Source: Gnetum montanum (Eukaryota; Streptophyta; Gnetopsida; Gnetales; Gnetaceae). From it: a stretch of DNA of 64,000 bases. Location: NCBI GenBank assembly GCA_015680685.1, contig MNCI01006929.1, forward strand, positions 349,599 through 413,598. Reading direction: 5' to 3'. The stretch's first letter is position 1. Each line of letters opens with the position of its first letter. Shown here piece after piece: positions 10,736 through 22,560 of this stretch. The notes below the pieces were generated by a model that ran no database searches, was not told the DNA's origin, and saw only the letters and a list, made by a program, of their open reading frames with translations. The position numbers and the translations under genes were made by a program.

Positions 10736-12284
10736 CTACTAAGGCATGGCTTAGGTGGTAGACAGGGATTTTGGTTCAATCTTCTCGTTTCTAACGAATC
10801 ATGGATGCGATAGATGAATCCAATGTCGCAAGGTAAATGTAGAAGGGCTTATTGTTTTGTGGGGGATAAACTATTGGTAGTTGAGCTAATACCGTTTTGA
10901 TGTTCTCAAAGGCTTCCTGGCACTGTTGAGTCCATTGAAAGTGGACATTTTTGTGCAACAAATGTTGCATGGGTCTCAACTTGTTTGTTAGTTTTTCAAT
11001 GAAGCACCTAATAAATTGTAATCTACCTTGTAGACCACGTAGTTCGGTAAGGTTGCTAGGTGGTTTCAAATTTGTTATTGCTTTAACCTTATCGAGATCT
11101 ACTCGTATCCCTATTTTAGATACTATGAATTCGAGCATTTTGGCTGTTTTGACTCCAAAGACACACTTCTTTGGGTTAAGTCTAAGCTCATACTTGAGGC
11201 AATGTTAAGTACCAAGTCTAGATTGTTGATGTGTTGTTCAGTCATTTTTGACTTGACTGTGATGTCGTCTACGTAATCATTGAGCAAAGTAAGCATATAA
11301 TCACTAAAGATGTAAGTCATTGCTCGTTGATATGTAGCACCGAAATTTTTTAGACCGAATGACATCATTGTATACTAGAATGTGCCCCTTGATGTCATGA
11401 AGGTTGTCCTGAGTTGATGTTCTGGGTTGATCCTAATTTGGTTGTACCTCGAGAATCTGTCCATAAAGGACAACAATGCATGCCCAGTAGTTGAATCAAC
11501 AAGTTGATCAATACCGGGTAGGGGGAAGTCATCTTTTATGGTTACTATGTAAGGTCATGGAAGTTAATGCATAGGCGAATGCTCTCGTTCTTCTTTAGGA
11601 CTACAACCATGTTGGATACCCAATTGGTGTAGTCAATAGCTCAGATGAAACCGGATTGGTAAAGTTTCGTGATTTCATTACGAATTGCTAATGCTACCTT
11701 AGGTTTAACCTTTCAGGCTTTTTATTTCACTGGTCTGTGTTTTGGATCAAGGATGATGTTATGTTGGACTATTCGAGGATCTAGTCTTGGCATATTAGTA
11801 TAGGACCAAGCGAATACTTTCATGTTGTCTTTCAGCACTTGAGCTATGTCATTGGCCAATTGTGGATTTAATAAAGTACTCAGTTTTAATATTTTTAATT
11901 TTCCATCAGACATAGTAATGGGGACTTTGGCGAGGGGATCTTCAGTGATGTTATTAGCCTCTAAGTCTAGAGTTTTCATCATTCCATTAAAGCAATCAAG
12001 TGTCTCTTGTGTTGATGCCACGAAATTGTCATAAGTTGATGAGTCTAGATCAATGGACTTTAGATTAATCTCTCTTTTAATGGCTCCATGCAGTCCATTG
12101 ATAGACAGTGTTGTAAAGAGGTTCTTGCTACCCATGTGTTTATTCTAGCCAATTTAAACTGGGAGCACCATGAGCGAGGTTTTCTTGATGGATGAGTTGC
12201 TAAATATAAATTAGCTTTGTTTAATTTATGTTCTAATGAGATTACGAAACGTAGGGGTAGTTTAATGTCATACCAAGACCACAT
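10735..12284 (-). pseudogene. Reverse transcriptase of B
   Basis: Minus-strand reading gives an N-terminal stretch with KVFAWSYTNMPRLDP (about 11800), typical for the entry into RT of Tat elements. It is followed by fragments of the fingers near 11640-11450. The palm has MSFGLKNFGATYQRAM and the catalytic box YVDDI (about 11270-11260). The thumb has SKIGIRVDLDKVKAI and LRGLQGRLQFIRCFI (11110-11010). The polymerase aspartates are present in YVDD but the frame is broken by stops and shifts. The protein start is unclear because the preceding part of the element is the antisense-gene module. Confidence 0.85.
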
Positions 12285-13385
12285 GGTAGTTTTAGGCCTT
12301 ACCAGGCCATTTGGTATTCATATTTCCTGTGAATAATAATGTTGTAATTTAATTTTTTCCTTTCCTTTTTTTTGATTTTGAATTTTGAATTTTCCTTCTT
12401 TGTTTTGTCTTTAACATTTAGGTGTTAATGCATAGAAAAGGAATAGATGAGAAAGAAACTATCTTGAGAGCATGACAATGAAGACAATATGAGAAGTAAT
12501 AGAATAATAAAATTAAAAATAAAAATAAAATTTCCAATAAGAAAAATGCAATGCAGCCACGTGGGATAAGTTAAGACAAGGTAAGAGGGGATTGAAGCGT
12601 CGGAGCGTGAGTAACTAGGTGTGCAGCACAATGTGAGCAACAAGGCAGGGTGTGGAGTGTGAGTAGCAGGAAGTGTTGGCAGGGTGTGAGCTACAGGAAT
12701 TGTTGGCAAGGCAGCGTGACCATGGTACATATTAGCATGAGTGTGAGTAACAACGATGAAGGGGAAAGCAGAAACAAGCCAATGCAAAGGGAAGGAGCAA
12801 GCTAGGCTATCGTTCACAGAGGAGAGCGAACAACTGCTTCAATGCCTTCCCCAACCCAAGATTTCATCATGGATGGGGACTATGTGTAGGCATGTTTTTC
12901 TTTCATTCTTGTTCCATGGCATTGTATTGTGGGGCAAGTGTAGCATAAGCGATTAGGGTTGCTGTTTTTTTGTTATGTTTCAAAGTGAATATTTTGCTGG
13001 ATTCTGGGATTTGTTTAGTAGTTTTCTCATGTACATCTTGGACGTCAGGGATGTTGCTGAGGTTTTAAGTTTCACAATTTTTATGGTTGTTTTTTGGTGA
13101 CTTGAGTAAGAGGATAAGACCTAGGGCTTGCTCAACGTGGCAACCCAGGGCACACCGTGGCATGAGCAAATCAGGGCATGTCTTAGCATGAGGGAAGGGG
13201 GAATGCCTAGCATGACTAATGAGGGTGCACCTCAATGTGAGTTGTTCAGGGCATGCCTCAGCATGAGTTGTATTGTGAGGTGCGTATGGACCCTGGCGTG
13301 CATTGCAGGGACATGGGTGTGGTGTCCAGAGCACGTGATGATCAGTTGACATGAGTAGCCCAAGGAAAAGCGATTTCTGCCATGT
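12285..13385. other. Spacer between RT of B and the minisatellite
   Basis: No credible coding frame. It begins with two tagtttaatgtcat/agttttagg words (12255-12310). It then becomes AT-rich (12340-12560), then GC-richer with many repeats of short words such as gcgtgag, agcatgag and gcatg (12600-13300). Those words are also frequent in the B leader (25700-26350) and in the B LTRs, which argues that this spacer belongs to B and is not foreign. Confidence 0.45.
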
Positions 13386-13389
13386 CTAG

Positions 13390-13745
13390 TCATCAATGTT
13401 CTAGAGAAAGCTAATCTTCTCCTGGGTGTGAGCGCCCTAGAAAAAATGATTTTTGCCGATTTATTATTATTATTGTTATTTTTCCTATGCGTGAATATCC
13501 CACGAAAACCGTGATTTTTGGCAATTTTTGACTGGCTGTGAGCACCCAGGGAAATTGTGATTTTTGGCAATTTTTCCTGGGTGTGAGCGCCTAGGAAAAT
13601 CGTGATTTTTGGCAATTTTTTCCTAGGCGTGAGCGCCTAGGGAAATCATGATTTTTGGCAATTTTTGCCTGGGCATGAGTGCCTAGGGAAACTGCAATTT
13701 TGGTGATTTTTTCCTGGGTGTGAGCGCCCAGGGAAACTGCTATTT
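13390..13745. repeat. Minisatellite of ~50 bases with a hairpin in each unit
   Basis: About six to seven units of the form cctgggtgtgagcgccta, then gggaaa..gtgatttttggcaattttt, repeat head to tail. The flanks of the tgag loop are complementary. At 13622-13641 cctaggcg and cgcctagg form a perfect eight-base stem around a four-base loop. Compensating changes in other units (cctgggtg...cgcccagg near 13710) keep pairing partly. One unit has an (att)n expansion near 13460. Confidence 0.8.
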
Positions 13746-14199
13746 TTGTGGTGTGGGTAGCATGAGGTACTCTCCAGCATGAGTTATGTAAGTAGCAATG
13801 CAAGTCACATTCATGGGTTGCAGCATGAGCTACGTTGCAAATGTTTTCTCTAGCCATGTTTTACCACATTATGCATTACAGCATGAGTTACTAGAACTAG
13901 CGCGTGAGTGACTAAGAAGGGAGCAAATTATTCATCTTGTGCTGCTGGTTATTTGTATCTTTTGTTTTGTTGGGCTAAATAGTGAAGATGCATGTTTTGT
14001 ATTTGCAAATGAATTTTCCCTTTTTTTTGAATGTACCCCAATGAGTATTAAATTCATCAAATAGACATTGATGTCCTTGTATCATGGGTTGGTCTTGCGT
14101 GTGCGTTGAATGTTATTTACTCGTTAGGTTTATTTACTTATTTGCTTATTTTGTTTATTTAGTTGATATGTTTTGTACATTTTAAGTTACTTACTTAAG
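13746..14199. other. Spacer upstream of the antisense gene, possible promoter region
   Basis: No coding frame is supported. The left half still has agcatgag words. The right half (13930-14170) is T-rich and lies directly upstream of the + strand gene that begins near 14200. A promoter would be expected here, but I cannot point to a convincing TATA box. Confidence 0.35.
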
Positions 14200-17055
14200 G
14201 TTCTGGCTTTGTGCAAGGGACTTAAGCCCTTTCTTTTGGTGGTGGAACTCATGGGTGTGTTATCATGGTTTGGCCTCTTGGAGTCCAATGCACCTCGTCA
14301 TGACATGAAGATCGGATCACAAGGGTTATGGTTTCGTCCGGGCTCTAGTGAATTTCTATCATTTATCCTGTAGGGTTTTAGCATGGTCATCTGGTCTCAT
14401 TTAAGTGAATAGTTGGCTCGTAGTGTTGTTGAGACCATAATGCCTAGCTCATCCCATGACATATTGGCCTTCATATTTGATGTGGATGAGGGATTATTTA
14501 AATTTGATGGTGGTCCTACCGAAGGTCCTCGATCTACCTATCCTTTGACTCATGTTTGGGATTTACCACTTTGTAGCTACTACAACATCAGTAACACCCT
14601 TTTTCTAGCTTTCTATGTACATACATTATTCCAGAATCCACCTGGAACAATGTACAGGGTAGAAAGGTAAGCACTTATTTATTTATTTTTATTTTTTTTG
14701 CTTCGGTGTTATACCATTGTTTATGTTTGATTATCTTTCTCTTAGTAGGCCTAATTTTCATGAGTAAAAAATGTGCAGGAATGATGATGGACTTGACTTA
14801 ACACATACAGCCTTGGAGGCTTTCACGGTGGGCCCCACTCTTCATGGTGCCATGTTAGCTCAAACTAAGGGTGCTATTGTCCATTATCATAAGCAATTTT
14901 CTAGGGCCTTTGAACGTTATGAAGCTTTTGGGTGGCTACATGAAGATTGGTCTCGCAATGGATCCACTTTCCCTTAAGCGGTTGATTCAGTGCCAAGTAT
15001 GCCTAATACATTTGCTAGTGGTAAGTGATTGTGTTCTAAGCTTCATTTTTATCTTTCTACCCCATTGTTTATCATGATATTGATCTTTTTTGTAACATGT
15101 TTTTACAGTGGATATTATTCTTGGTGGGGTCACCATCATGTCTGGGTCTATTGAGGGTACTCTTTTCATGAAGTATGGGGAGATGGAGGATTTGCAACGG
15201 TGGTTGCATAGAAAGGAACCTAAACACATCATCACATACCTCACCGATGCTGGCCTGATGGATCTGTTCAATGCCTTGACTCCTATCATTCCCATGACTA
15301 AGATGGTTACCATCGTTGACTCCTTCAACAATGATGTTACTTATTTTAGCATGCGGGTCCGGGGGGTTAAGGTTGCATTCCATCTGACTACCGAATTCTT
15401 TTTAGATCTCTTTGGGGTACCGGAAGATTGTGTCAAAGTGGTAGTGGACAGGGTGAATAGGGAAGGCCATGTGATTAAGAACCTTGAGGAATGGCTAGGC
15501 ATGCCACGAGGTTCCAAGGACTTCTATATGCAAGTGAACACTAAAGTGACGAAAGTGAGTTTGTTGTACCTATTGTTTAGAGCACATGCATTTCCCAAGT
15601 CTCTTTCTCAAGTGAGATCTCTTGGGGTAGAGCCTACACATATCATGTGCTTGATCCTAGAGACTGGTATGCATTATAACTGGGCACAGTTTCTAGTTTT
15701 GGTCTTCCATGGGGAGATTATTAGATTACACTCTAACATGAATGCGCAGTCCCACTTCACTTTTGCATTTTTTGTGGGCTATCTCTGTAGGTTTGCCGAG
15801 TTCTTAGTGGTCTATGAAGATGATCATTATGTGTTAAGGAATCGCTTATAGTTGTCTCACCCTTGGATCCATCATTTATTTGACACCACCAAATCCCAAG
15901 ATCCACCCGAAGGTATCAACGAATTAGTCTCCGTTACCACAGGAGGTGCAACTAGTTGTTCCCACCACTCGCGTGATAGCTTGGGGTTGGAACCACCCAT
16001 ACTACACATGGCTGCTAGGAAAGCGGAGTGCTTGATCTAGGAGACTGTCGAGAAAGCCAAGGCTAAAGTGAAAAGAGCTGAGTGTTCGAAAGCACCTACT
16101 ACAGAGGCGAGACCTCCAAGGATGAAGAAGATTCGATTCACCTTACTAGGAGCAGGTAAGTTTCTCTCTTTTTTTTTTTTTTTTGCTTTAGGTGTTTTTT
16201 TTATTGCCTTTGGAATTTATTTGCTTACTTAAATATGCATATCTATTATGTCATGCTAACTTTCTATTTTTTGATCTTAATAGAGTGTACCCCTGAGAGG
16301 GAAAGGGAAGGATTAGCTCTGATGGGTGAACCTGAAACAGTTATCATTGGGTGTGATGAAGAGGAGGAAACTAGAAAAGAAGTAGTTGAGGCTATTCCCC
16401 TCTTATGAGAAGAAGGTGCAACGAACTCCATGGAAGTGACGCTTGGTGATGCTTTAGATGCCCTTAAGCATTCGAGCAAGGAGAAAGGTGTCTTTGACGG
16501 TTTCTTTGATGGATCTCTACACCTTGGTGATTCGCCTAAGCTGACCAGCAATGGGCCTCTTAGTAAGTCTTGTTAGCTTGATTCGCATTCTGTACTTTTT
16601 AGTTTTGTATATTATTTTGATTATCATGGCTCTCCTTAACATCAGACATGGATTCTGAGGTGCCTAAAGCACATGTATCTGTTGGCAACTGTTTGGGACA
16701 CGACCACCAACGAGTGTCCTCGAACAGGATTTAGGTGCCCGCTGGTCTCTGGCAACACTAAGGCCTAGATACCTCCAAATAAACTCAGTAGTTAATGTGA
16801 GTATGTGTGTGTGCTGTTGCGGCATGTGGTTGTGAAATATGAAATGATTGCGTTGTGTGTAAACTACAAATGACTTACCTTAAAGAGATTCAGCCAACTT
16901 TGCCAAGTACTGTGAGTTGTTGAGAGTTCCTATTTTGTTCAATTGCCTAGTCTACGTAGTTCTTATAATATCTACTTGTAACAAATAAAATTTTGCAAAA
17001 AAATTTGAGCACAACTTTATGGATCTACTTCTAATTTTCCCCAGAGAAAGAGATA

Positions 17056-17161
17056 NNNNNNNNNNNNNNNNNNNNNNNNNNNNNNNNNNNNNNNNNNNNN
17101 NNNNNNNNNNNNNNNNNNNNNNNNNNNNNNNNNNNNNNNNNNNNNNNNNNNNNNNNNNNNN
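17056..17161. other. Assembly gap (106 N)
   Basis: Run of unknown bases inside D. Nothing can be said about its true length or content. Confidence 0.99.
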
Positions 17162-19189
17162 AAGACTTGACAATTTCTGATTGAAATACCACGGAGATTC
17201 ACTTTAAAGATAAAAAGAAGCTATTTTGGTCCCATCAAAATACCAAAGATTTTCTGAACCCTCTTGACTATTGAATCGTTCAACGGCATGACTACAAGCA
17301 AAGGCTCTCTTACAACGATCCCAATAGCGGTTCTTATACGTTGCACAATAATAAAATTTACTAATAAAATGCTCTTAAGACTTTTAAACACAAGTGCTTC
17401 TATGGAAAAATTTTAACAGAAATTTTCTATCGGGCAACAAGAACAATAAGAGCAATCTAAAAATCCCAATATTACTTGCCAAGGATGATACTATCTAAAC
17501 CACTAGCTAAACAATTTAAACAAAACAAAAATAAAACATAACTCATAGGACTATGACAAAGAGGCTGAAATCCTTTCTTTAGCAAGCCATATTACAAGCA
17601 ATCTTTCATAATGTCTTTTACAAATGCTCTTCCCAAGACCCAAAGTGTGTCTCCAAGTAAGAGCCTGAGTGATCCAAAGTATGTGATGTGAGACCTCCCG
17701 AGTGTCTTCTTCAAAGTATGATGTCTTGACCCCCCCTTTTTTTTCTTACCCATGAAGCCTTTTTATAAGGTTCATAAGGTAGTTACATTCCAAAATATCT
17801 TAGCTAACTTTTCACCCAAGTAAGGAGGTTACAAATTACCCATTTAGTTAAGAGGAAGTTATGTAGTTAGGAAGTTATACATAAAGTTAGGAGGAATTTA
17901 TGCTAACATTAATATTTGTAAATATTACAAATATTTCTTTTGTAAGTAATTTATTTATTAATTAAAATAAATCCAAAATCCCTAATTTAAGTTAATTATT
18001 TTATTAAAATTTTAAACACTAAATGTCATTAAGCCCTAAAAAATTTCTTTTGTTTTAACAAAGTGATGGTAAAAATATAATATAATATTCACCTTGGGGT
18101 GTAGATGTTGGTGGTAGTGGTAGCTAATTTATAAAAATAATTTATCTGCTCTTGCACCCCTGGAAATAGAAATTTAAATCCGGCGATGGCTCAAAATATG
18201 AGTCCGAATGTGAAGGCATCAATCCTGTAACTGCCAGCAACTAATTCCAAATTATCCTGCCCAGCCAAAAATCATTACCAACTGCCACCATGGGAGAAGG
18301 CTCTGCCACCACGTTAGGAAATGTTGTTGTGTGTTCCATGAAAAACTGCGATTGTTGTAACCTCTATTGCCACTGTAATGTACAGTTTTGAAAGCACCCA
18401 TATCTCTTGCAACGCAATCCCTATAGCTTATTTTTGAAAACTCTGTTGCTAATTTCTGAAAATTTCTCAATTTTCGCAGTAGGGCAGAGACATAAAAATA
18501 TACGTTTATATGAACATATAAAGTAAAGTATATAATTCTTTGTAAAGACTATAATGAACTCAAAGACAATTCCATAGCTTAATCCCACTAAAAGAACCAC
18601 AGCTCCGCACCACCATGACTGCCAACGCTGTCGTTGCTATTGTTTATTTAAGGTTATCCCAAATCTTCAGTTGGTCATGATCGGTGCATGGACGATGAAC
18701 AAAGCTATTATTTTCATGCTTCGTGGGTGAATCAGGTCCGTTAAATGTTTATGAGAAATTATTCATACAACAAAAATATTTACGGAAGTGGGGCGCTGTT
18801 TCCTGAGTTTCCTGTTCGTTCACCCCTTACTGTTGAGCCTTAAATCTGGGTAAATCTCTGCTGTTGTGGCCAATGTGGTTTGTAAATTCACTGCCCACCT
18901 GTACTGTCTGGGTTCTATTTTTTTTAAAGCAAGTTGTCAATTTCACAACAACCGAAGGCACGTTCACGGATTTCTTTATGGCCCTGGATGTTTTGAATTA
19001 AATCTGCAATGTGCTTGGGCACTTTTGAAAATTGGAGCTTCTTTATACCCAGTGTCGTACCCGTGACCTCCTTGGCCAACCCAACCATGGACGCTGCATG
19101 TTTTTTCAATTTTGGGCCGGTTATAAACTCTTTGGCCTAGTTTACGGCGTTTTCTGCTGCCGAGAATGCCTTCTTGATTTTGCCAAACA

Positions 19190-19260
19190 ATCTATCTGCA
19201 TCTGCATCTATGAATGGTCCAGCATTTGCATCTGCATTTTCATTTGCATCTATATTCACC
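19190..19260. repeat. Degenerate gcatct/catttg hexamer repeat in D
   Basis: Repeats of catctgcatct and atttgcatctgca make a short pyrimidine-biased microsatellite-like tract. No further role is visible. Confidence 0.5.
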
Positions 19261-21047
19261 TATAAGGAGAATTGTGCTTTGTTGAGGGACAACAACCCTG
19301 CTCTTTTTCCTTCTCCTCCTGTTTGTGTGGAGGTCGAAGCAATACCTATAACCAGCATCAGCATTGCTCCCTACTTAGTAACTACCATATGTGTTTTCTT
19401 CATTCCTTCAGCTTGCTACTAATCTCTTTCTTATCTAAGCTTTTACATTCTTTGGTGAGTTTGTAGTTCTTTGGAAATTATTTTCATATTATTTGAGGCA
19501 GAGCGCAGATGCTTTGAACAAATATCGATAGCCTGAAACACTGTTTTCTACCACCTTCTCCTGCTTGTTCTTTACCAGTATCCAAGGATTTGCCAGTTAT
19601 TCTATTTATTGTTTTCATTCGTTCCATCTTTTCTTCCAATCCATCTCTTTTTCTTTTTTCTTTTTTTTTTAAAAAATAAGTGATAGGAATCAATACCTTT
19701 TCAGATTACATCTTGCCATTTCAAATATTTGTATTGAAATATTTTGGAAATCTCAATCATCTCATGTCTCTATTCCATAAAATGGCTAAAATGTGCCAAC
19801 AGTATCTCAGGTAGATGGGTCGGAGTTAGAGGCCCCAGTTGAGGTGCCTTCCCATACTGATTCAAGATCCGTCGATCCATTGAGGTCGTGGCATGAGATG
19901 CCCAATAAGGTAGACTTTGTTACTGGCATTGTCAACAATGTTGTTGCTCATCTGCAATAGGCTCACCCTGAATTAGGTGTGTACTTTATACTAAGCACCT
20001 GGGTTCATTGTATTTATGCATTTGTTGGAGTTTTCTTGTTGGATCATATATGTAATGTTTGTACTTGTAGGTGTGAAACTTCAATGGAGTCCTTTCGAGG
20101 CTACCCATATTGATGGTCTTCCGGAATTTCCCAAAGATGTTGAGTAGATTCCAAGAAGTATTTATGATGCTGTTTCAGGTTGTGTGGTTCCAAATGCCAA
20201 GTCTCTCTAGACCTGCAGGTGCTGAATTGAATAGTTATGGCTTGAAATTCAATCCTTGAAAGGAAATTTGGAAAAAGTAACAGAGGAAAGGAATGACTTG
20301 CAGGCCTGTTATGACTTCACCTCTGCTAGATTGGCCAGTGATAGTACTTGGTGGATATTTGAGATCACCTATGCATGTTATTGGGCAGGCTTGAATAGCA
20401 AAGTGCAGGCGATTCGAGATCTGGCCAAACAATGGGCCCAAATGGATTTGCTAAATAGGAAGCGCCATGACTGGAAGTCCTTTGCATCCAAGGTACACAA
20501 ATGGAGTTAGGATCAGAAAGACCACAAGCACCAATACAAAAAGTGGTTAAAGGAGGAATCAGTCGAACGTCGTCAGTTGGAGATGTTCGTGGAGGGGTTA
20601 GGCTTGCGCTCTTCCTATGAGAATTTTGTTTAGTGTACTGAGGTGAAAGGGTCTCCTGAGAGGTCTATTACCACTACCTCTGGTGAAGCTTCAACGAGCA
20701 TGTTTTCTCTTGAGCGTCCCTCTTGGTCTTCAGTGGACAAGGGCAAAATCATGGTCAACATCAACCTCAGACTTGAGAAAGACTAGGCATGCGTGCCCGA
20801 AGAAGAGATTTTATGGCACTTGGAAGCTAACCTCAGGCCTTCCTCACTTGTGAGTGTTTTAGTCTAATATCGTTTTATTGCCTTTAGTCATCATCATTTT
20901 CCTTGGTGTTTTTTTGCTCTTTTAGTTTTTTTATATGTGCTTACTTATTTTATTATTTTGTTGTCTTTTTTGTGATAGGGACGTGGTGGTGATGAGGCTG
21001 GCCCCAATGGGACAGAAGTTGATGATGCAGAGGACTTTGGGGACTAG

Positions 21048-21599
21048 CCCCCTCCTAATGCTAGTGCTTGATTTGGCTTGTTAGTCTTGTAATTTTGTTT
21101 TTAGTTTTCGGATTGTTTTTTTGTTTTTTATTTTGGAATGTGTGAAGACAGATGTAACATGATGATGGTGTATTATGCTATAACTTTGTATTGCATAAAT
21201 GTTTTTTTCTTTTTTCTTTTAGTTTATTTATGAACGTAAGTGTAAACTAGAGCCATGTCTAGTAAAATAACATAAATGAAAATTGTAACTTGTGAAATGT
21301 GAACGATAATGACGTAGTGACGTTTCGGTGAACTGACAATGTACTATGCTATAATTTAAGGCCATTTCGGGCCATGGGTATCAGTTTAAAGTTGTGGTGG
21401 ACTATCGCATCTTTGTTAAAGTGGTGGAGGAGACTGTAGCTATTTCAGTGAATTTAGAGAATCCGATCATTTCTGACCATGGCTAGTTTAACGTCATTGC
21501 AGATGTTTGGTAGTTTAATGTCATTCTGGACGTATGATAGTTTAACGTCATTCCGGACATGTGGTAAATGGTATCAATAGTTGAGTAGCTTCTTTACTT
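21048..21599. repeat. Spacer of B with ~27-base repeats (tagtttaacgtcatt)
   Basis: 21048-21470 is T-rich and then unremarkable. At 21476-21570 three imperfect units of tagtttaaygtcattnyngga stand in tandem. On the coding strand of B these translate to repeats of NDVKL. The same words stand just before RT (12255-12310) and after integrase (8340-8690). Confidence 0.6.
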
Positions 21600-22560
21600 T
21601 TCAAAGCTTGAGATTAGGAGTAGGGCATGTCGATGTGATAGTATATTCAGCGTCTCCTTTGCTAGTTATGTCAAATGGTAATTCTAACCATGGAACATCT
21701 AGGGGAATGGTCCCTATGTTAGCATGTTCTGATGTTTCCACATTTTGTAATGTTTCCATGTCTTTTGGGGGATCATAGCTTGGAGGTTGGTTATCACCTT
21801 GGGTTTCATCGAGTGTATTGTCTTTCTTAGGCTCATTGGTGGTGTCATCTTGTTTAAAATTAGGGGTAGAGTCATCTTGTTTAGACTCATCAAATTCAAC
21901 CTCTGAGCCTTGGTTTGTGCCTACGTGTGAAGAGATGTTGGATGTAGCTGCATCACCATGTATAATGATTTCACCACCTTCGTAAGGTAAGTGAATCTCT
22001 TAATGGATGGGTGAGGATACCGCTTTCAATTGGGCTAACCAAGGTCATCCCAAAATCAAGTTAAATCCTAGCATCTCATCTACAACAAAAAACTCTGCTG
22101 ATGTGGGGAACTGGCCCCCCGCTATGAAGTCCAAAGTGAGTGTTCGTTTTACTGTGACACATGATCTGCTGAATGATTTCAGGAATTTCATGGATGTTGG
22201 TTTTATATGCTCCATGAGCCCTAATTGTTCAATGACGGGGAATGGTACCACATTTGTGGCTGCCCCATCATCAACATGCACCCTATGTATTTTAAACTGG
22301 TTGACTTGTATGGTTATGAACATAGGTGCGGTGGTGACCTCTCCTATTTTCTCATCCTTTTCAATGTTATCTGAGTGGAAGTCTAGTGATGTGGACCTTG
22401 ATATTTGATGTGGAGACATTACTACATGAATGGACGATTCAGTTGCATGTAAGTCTCCACTGATAGGGATTGATGTTAACATACATACTAGAGCTTCATG
22501 GTGTACTTGAGAAGTCATCATTAAGTCATACAAGCTTAGCGAAGTGTTCTTTTTCTTGAG
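21600..22560 (-). pseudogene. Protease of B
   Basis: Retroviral-type aspartic protease that would cut the polyprotein. On the minus strand the order is SLYDLMMTSQVHHEALV (pre-protease motif), VTTAPMFITIQVN, then HRVHVDDGAATNVVP near 22260-22220. There the D-D-G-A box replaces the usual D-[ST]-G-A. Then come FFVVDEMLGFNLILG and PWLAQLKAVSSPIH near 22070-22000, then an acidic tail (21900-21600). One stop splits the open frame after the ILG. It is followed on the coding strand not by RT but by the antisense-gene module. Homologous to the E protease at 46240-46650. Confidence 0.82.

Larger units (their letters stand above)
16680..19801 (-). mobile_element. Solo-LTR-like insertion D
   Basis: The ends are tgttggca and tgccaaca, an eight-base terminal inverted repeat with the TG...CA form of LTRs. 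The flanks gtatc (16675-16679) and gtatc (19802-19806) are a perfect five-base duplication. No protein domain is visible. A TATA-like cttataaaaagg on the minus strand near 17760 suggests that transcription runs leftwards. The best reading is a 3.1 kb solo LTR. A small non-autonomous element with both LTRs is not supported, since no internal direct repeat was seen. It interrupts exon 5 of the antisense gene and is the youngest layer of the nest. Confidence 0.75.
14200..21047 (+). pseudogene. Antisense multi-exon gene carried by B (HAD/NIF-like plus transposon-associated domain)
   Basis: Proposed exons, all with GT..AG borders: about 14200-14666, 14779-15020, 15109-15155 through 16155, 16284-16562, 16646-16679 plus 19802-19976, 20071 to about 20200, about 20220-20849, 20979-21047. 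Exon 1 has WFRPGSSEFLSF and GFSMVIWSHL, then YYNISNTLF...NPPGT. This order fits FCP1/NIF-type HAD phosphatases. The aspartate-rich motifs are replaced (VVELMGVL; LFLAF where a DD is expected), so catalysis is unlikely. Exon 3 (VRGVKVAFHLTTEF, YLLFRAHAFP, FFVGYLCRF) resembles the transposon-associated domain of plant additional ORFs. Exon 7 looks coiled-coil. The last exon is acidic, ends in TAG. Several in-frame stops and the D insertion in exon 5 make it a pseudogene. Function unknown. Confidence 0.62.

Noticed and set aside
13390-13745. CRISPR-like array
   Set aside because: Plant DNA, units contiguous without unique spacers; it is a minisatellite.
13232-13857. Overlapping minus-strand frames with repeated GAHTQEK-like units
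   Set aside because: They are translations of the hairpin minisatellite; the repeat explains them without coding.
15072-15383. Minus-strand frame opposite exon 3 of the antisense gene
   Set aside because: Shadow of the + strand exon, which has domain-level similarity and splice borders.
12310-21476. A separate LTR element inserted between protease and RT of B
   Set aside because: No pair of flanking LTRs or target duplication was found, its spacer words are those of B, and E shows the same layout. Kept as the main alternative to test.
22007-22408. Plus-strand frame of 133 codons
   Set aside because: Shadow of B protease, which has recognisable motifs on the minus strand.
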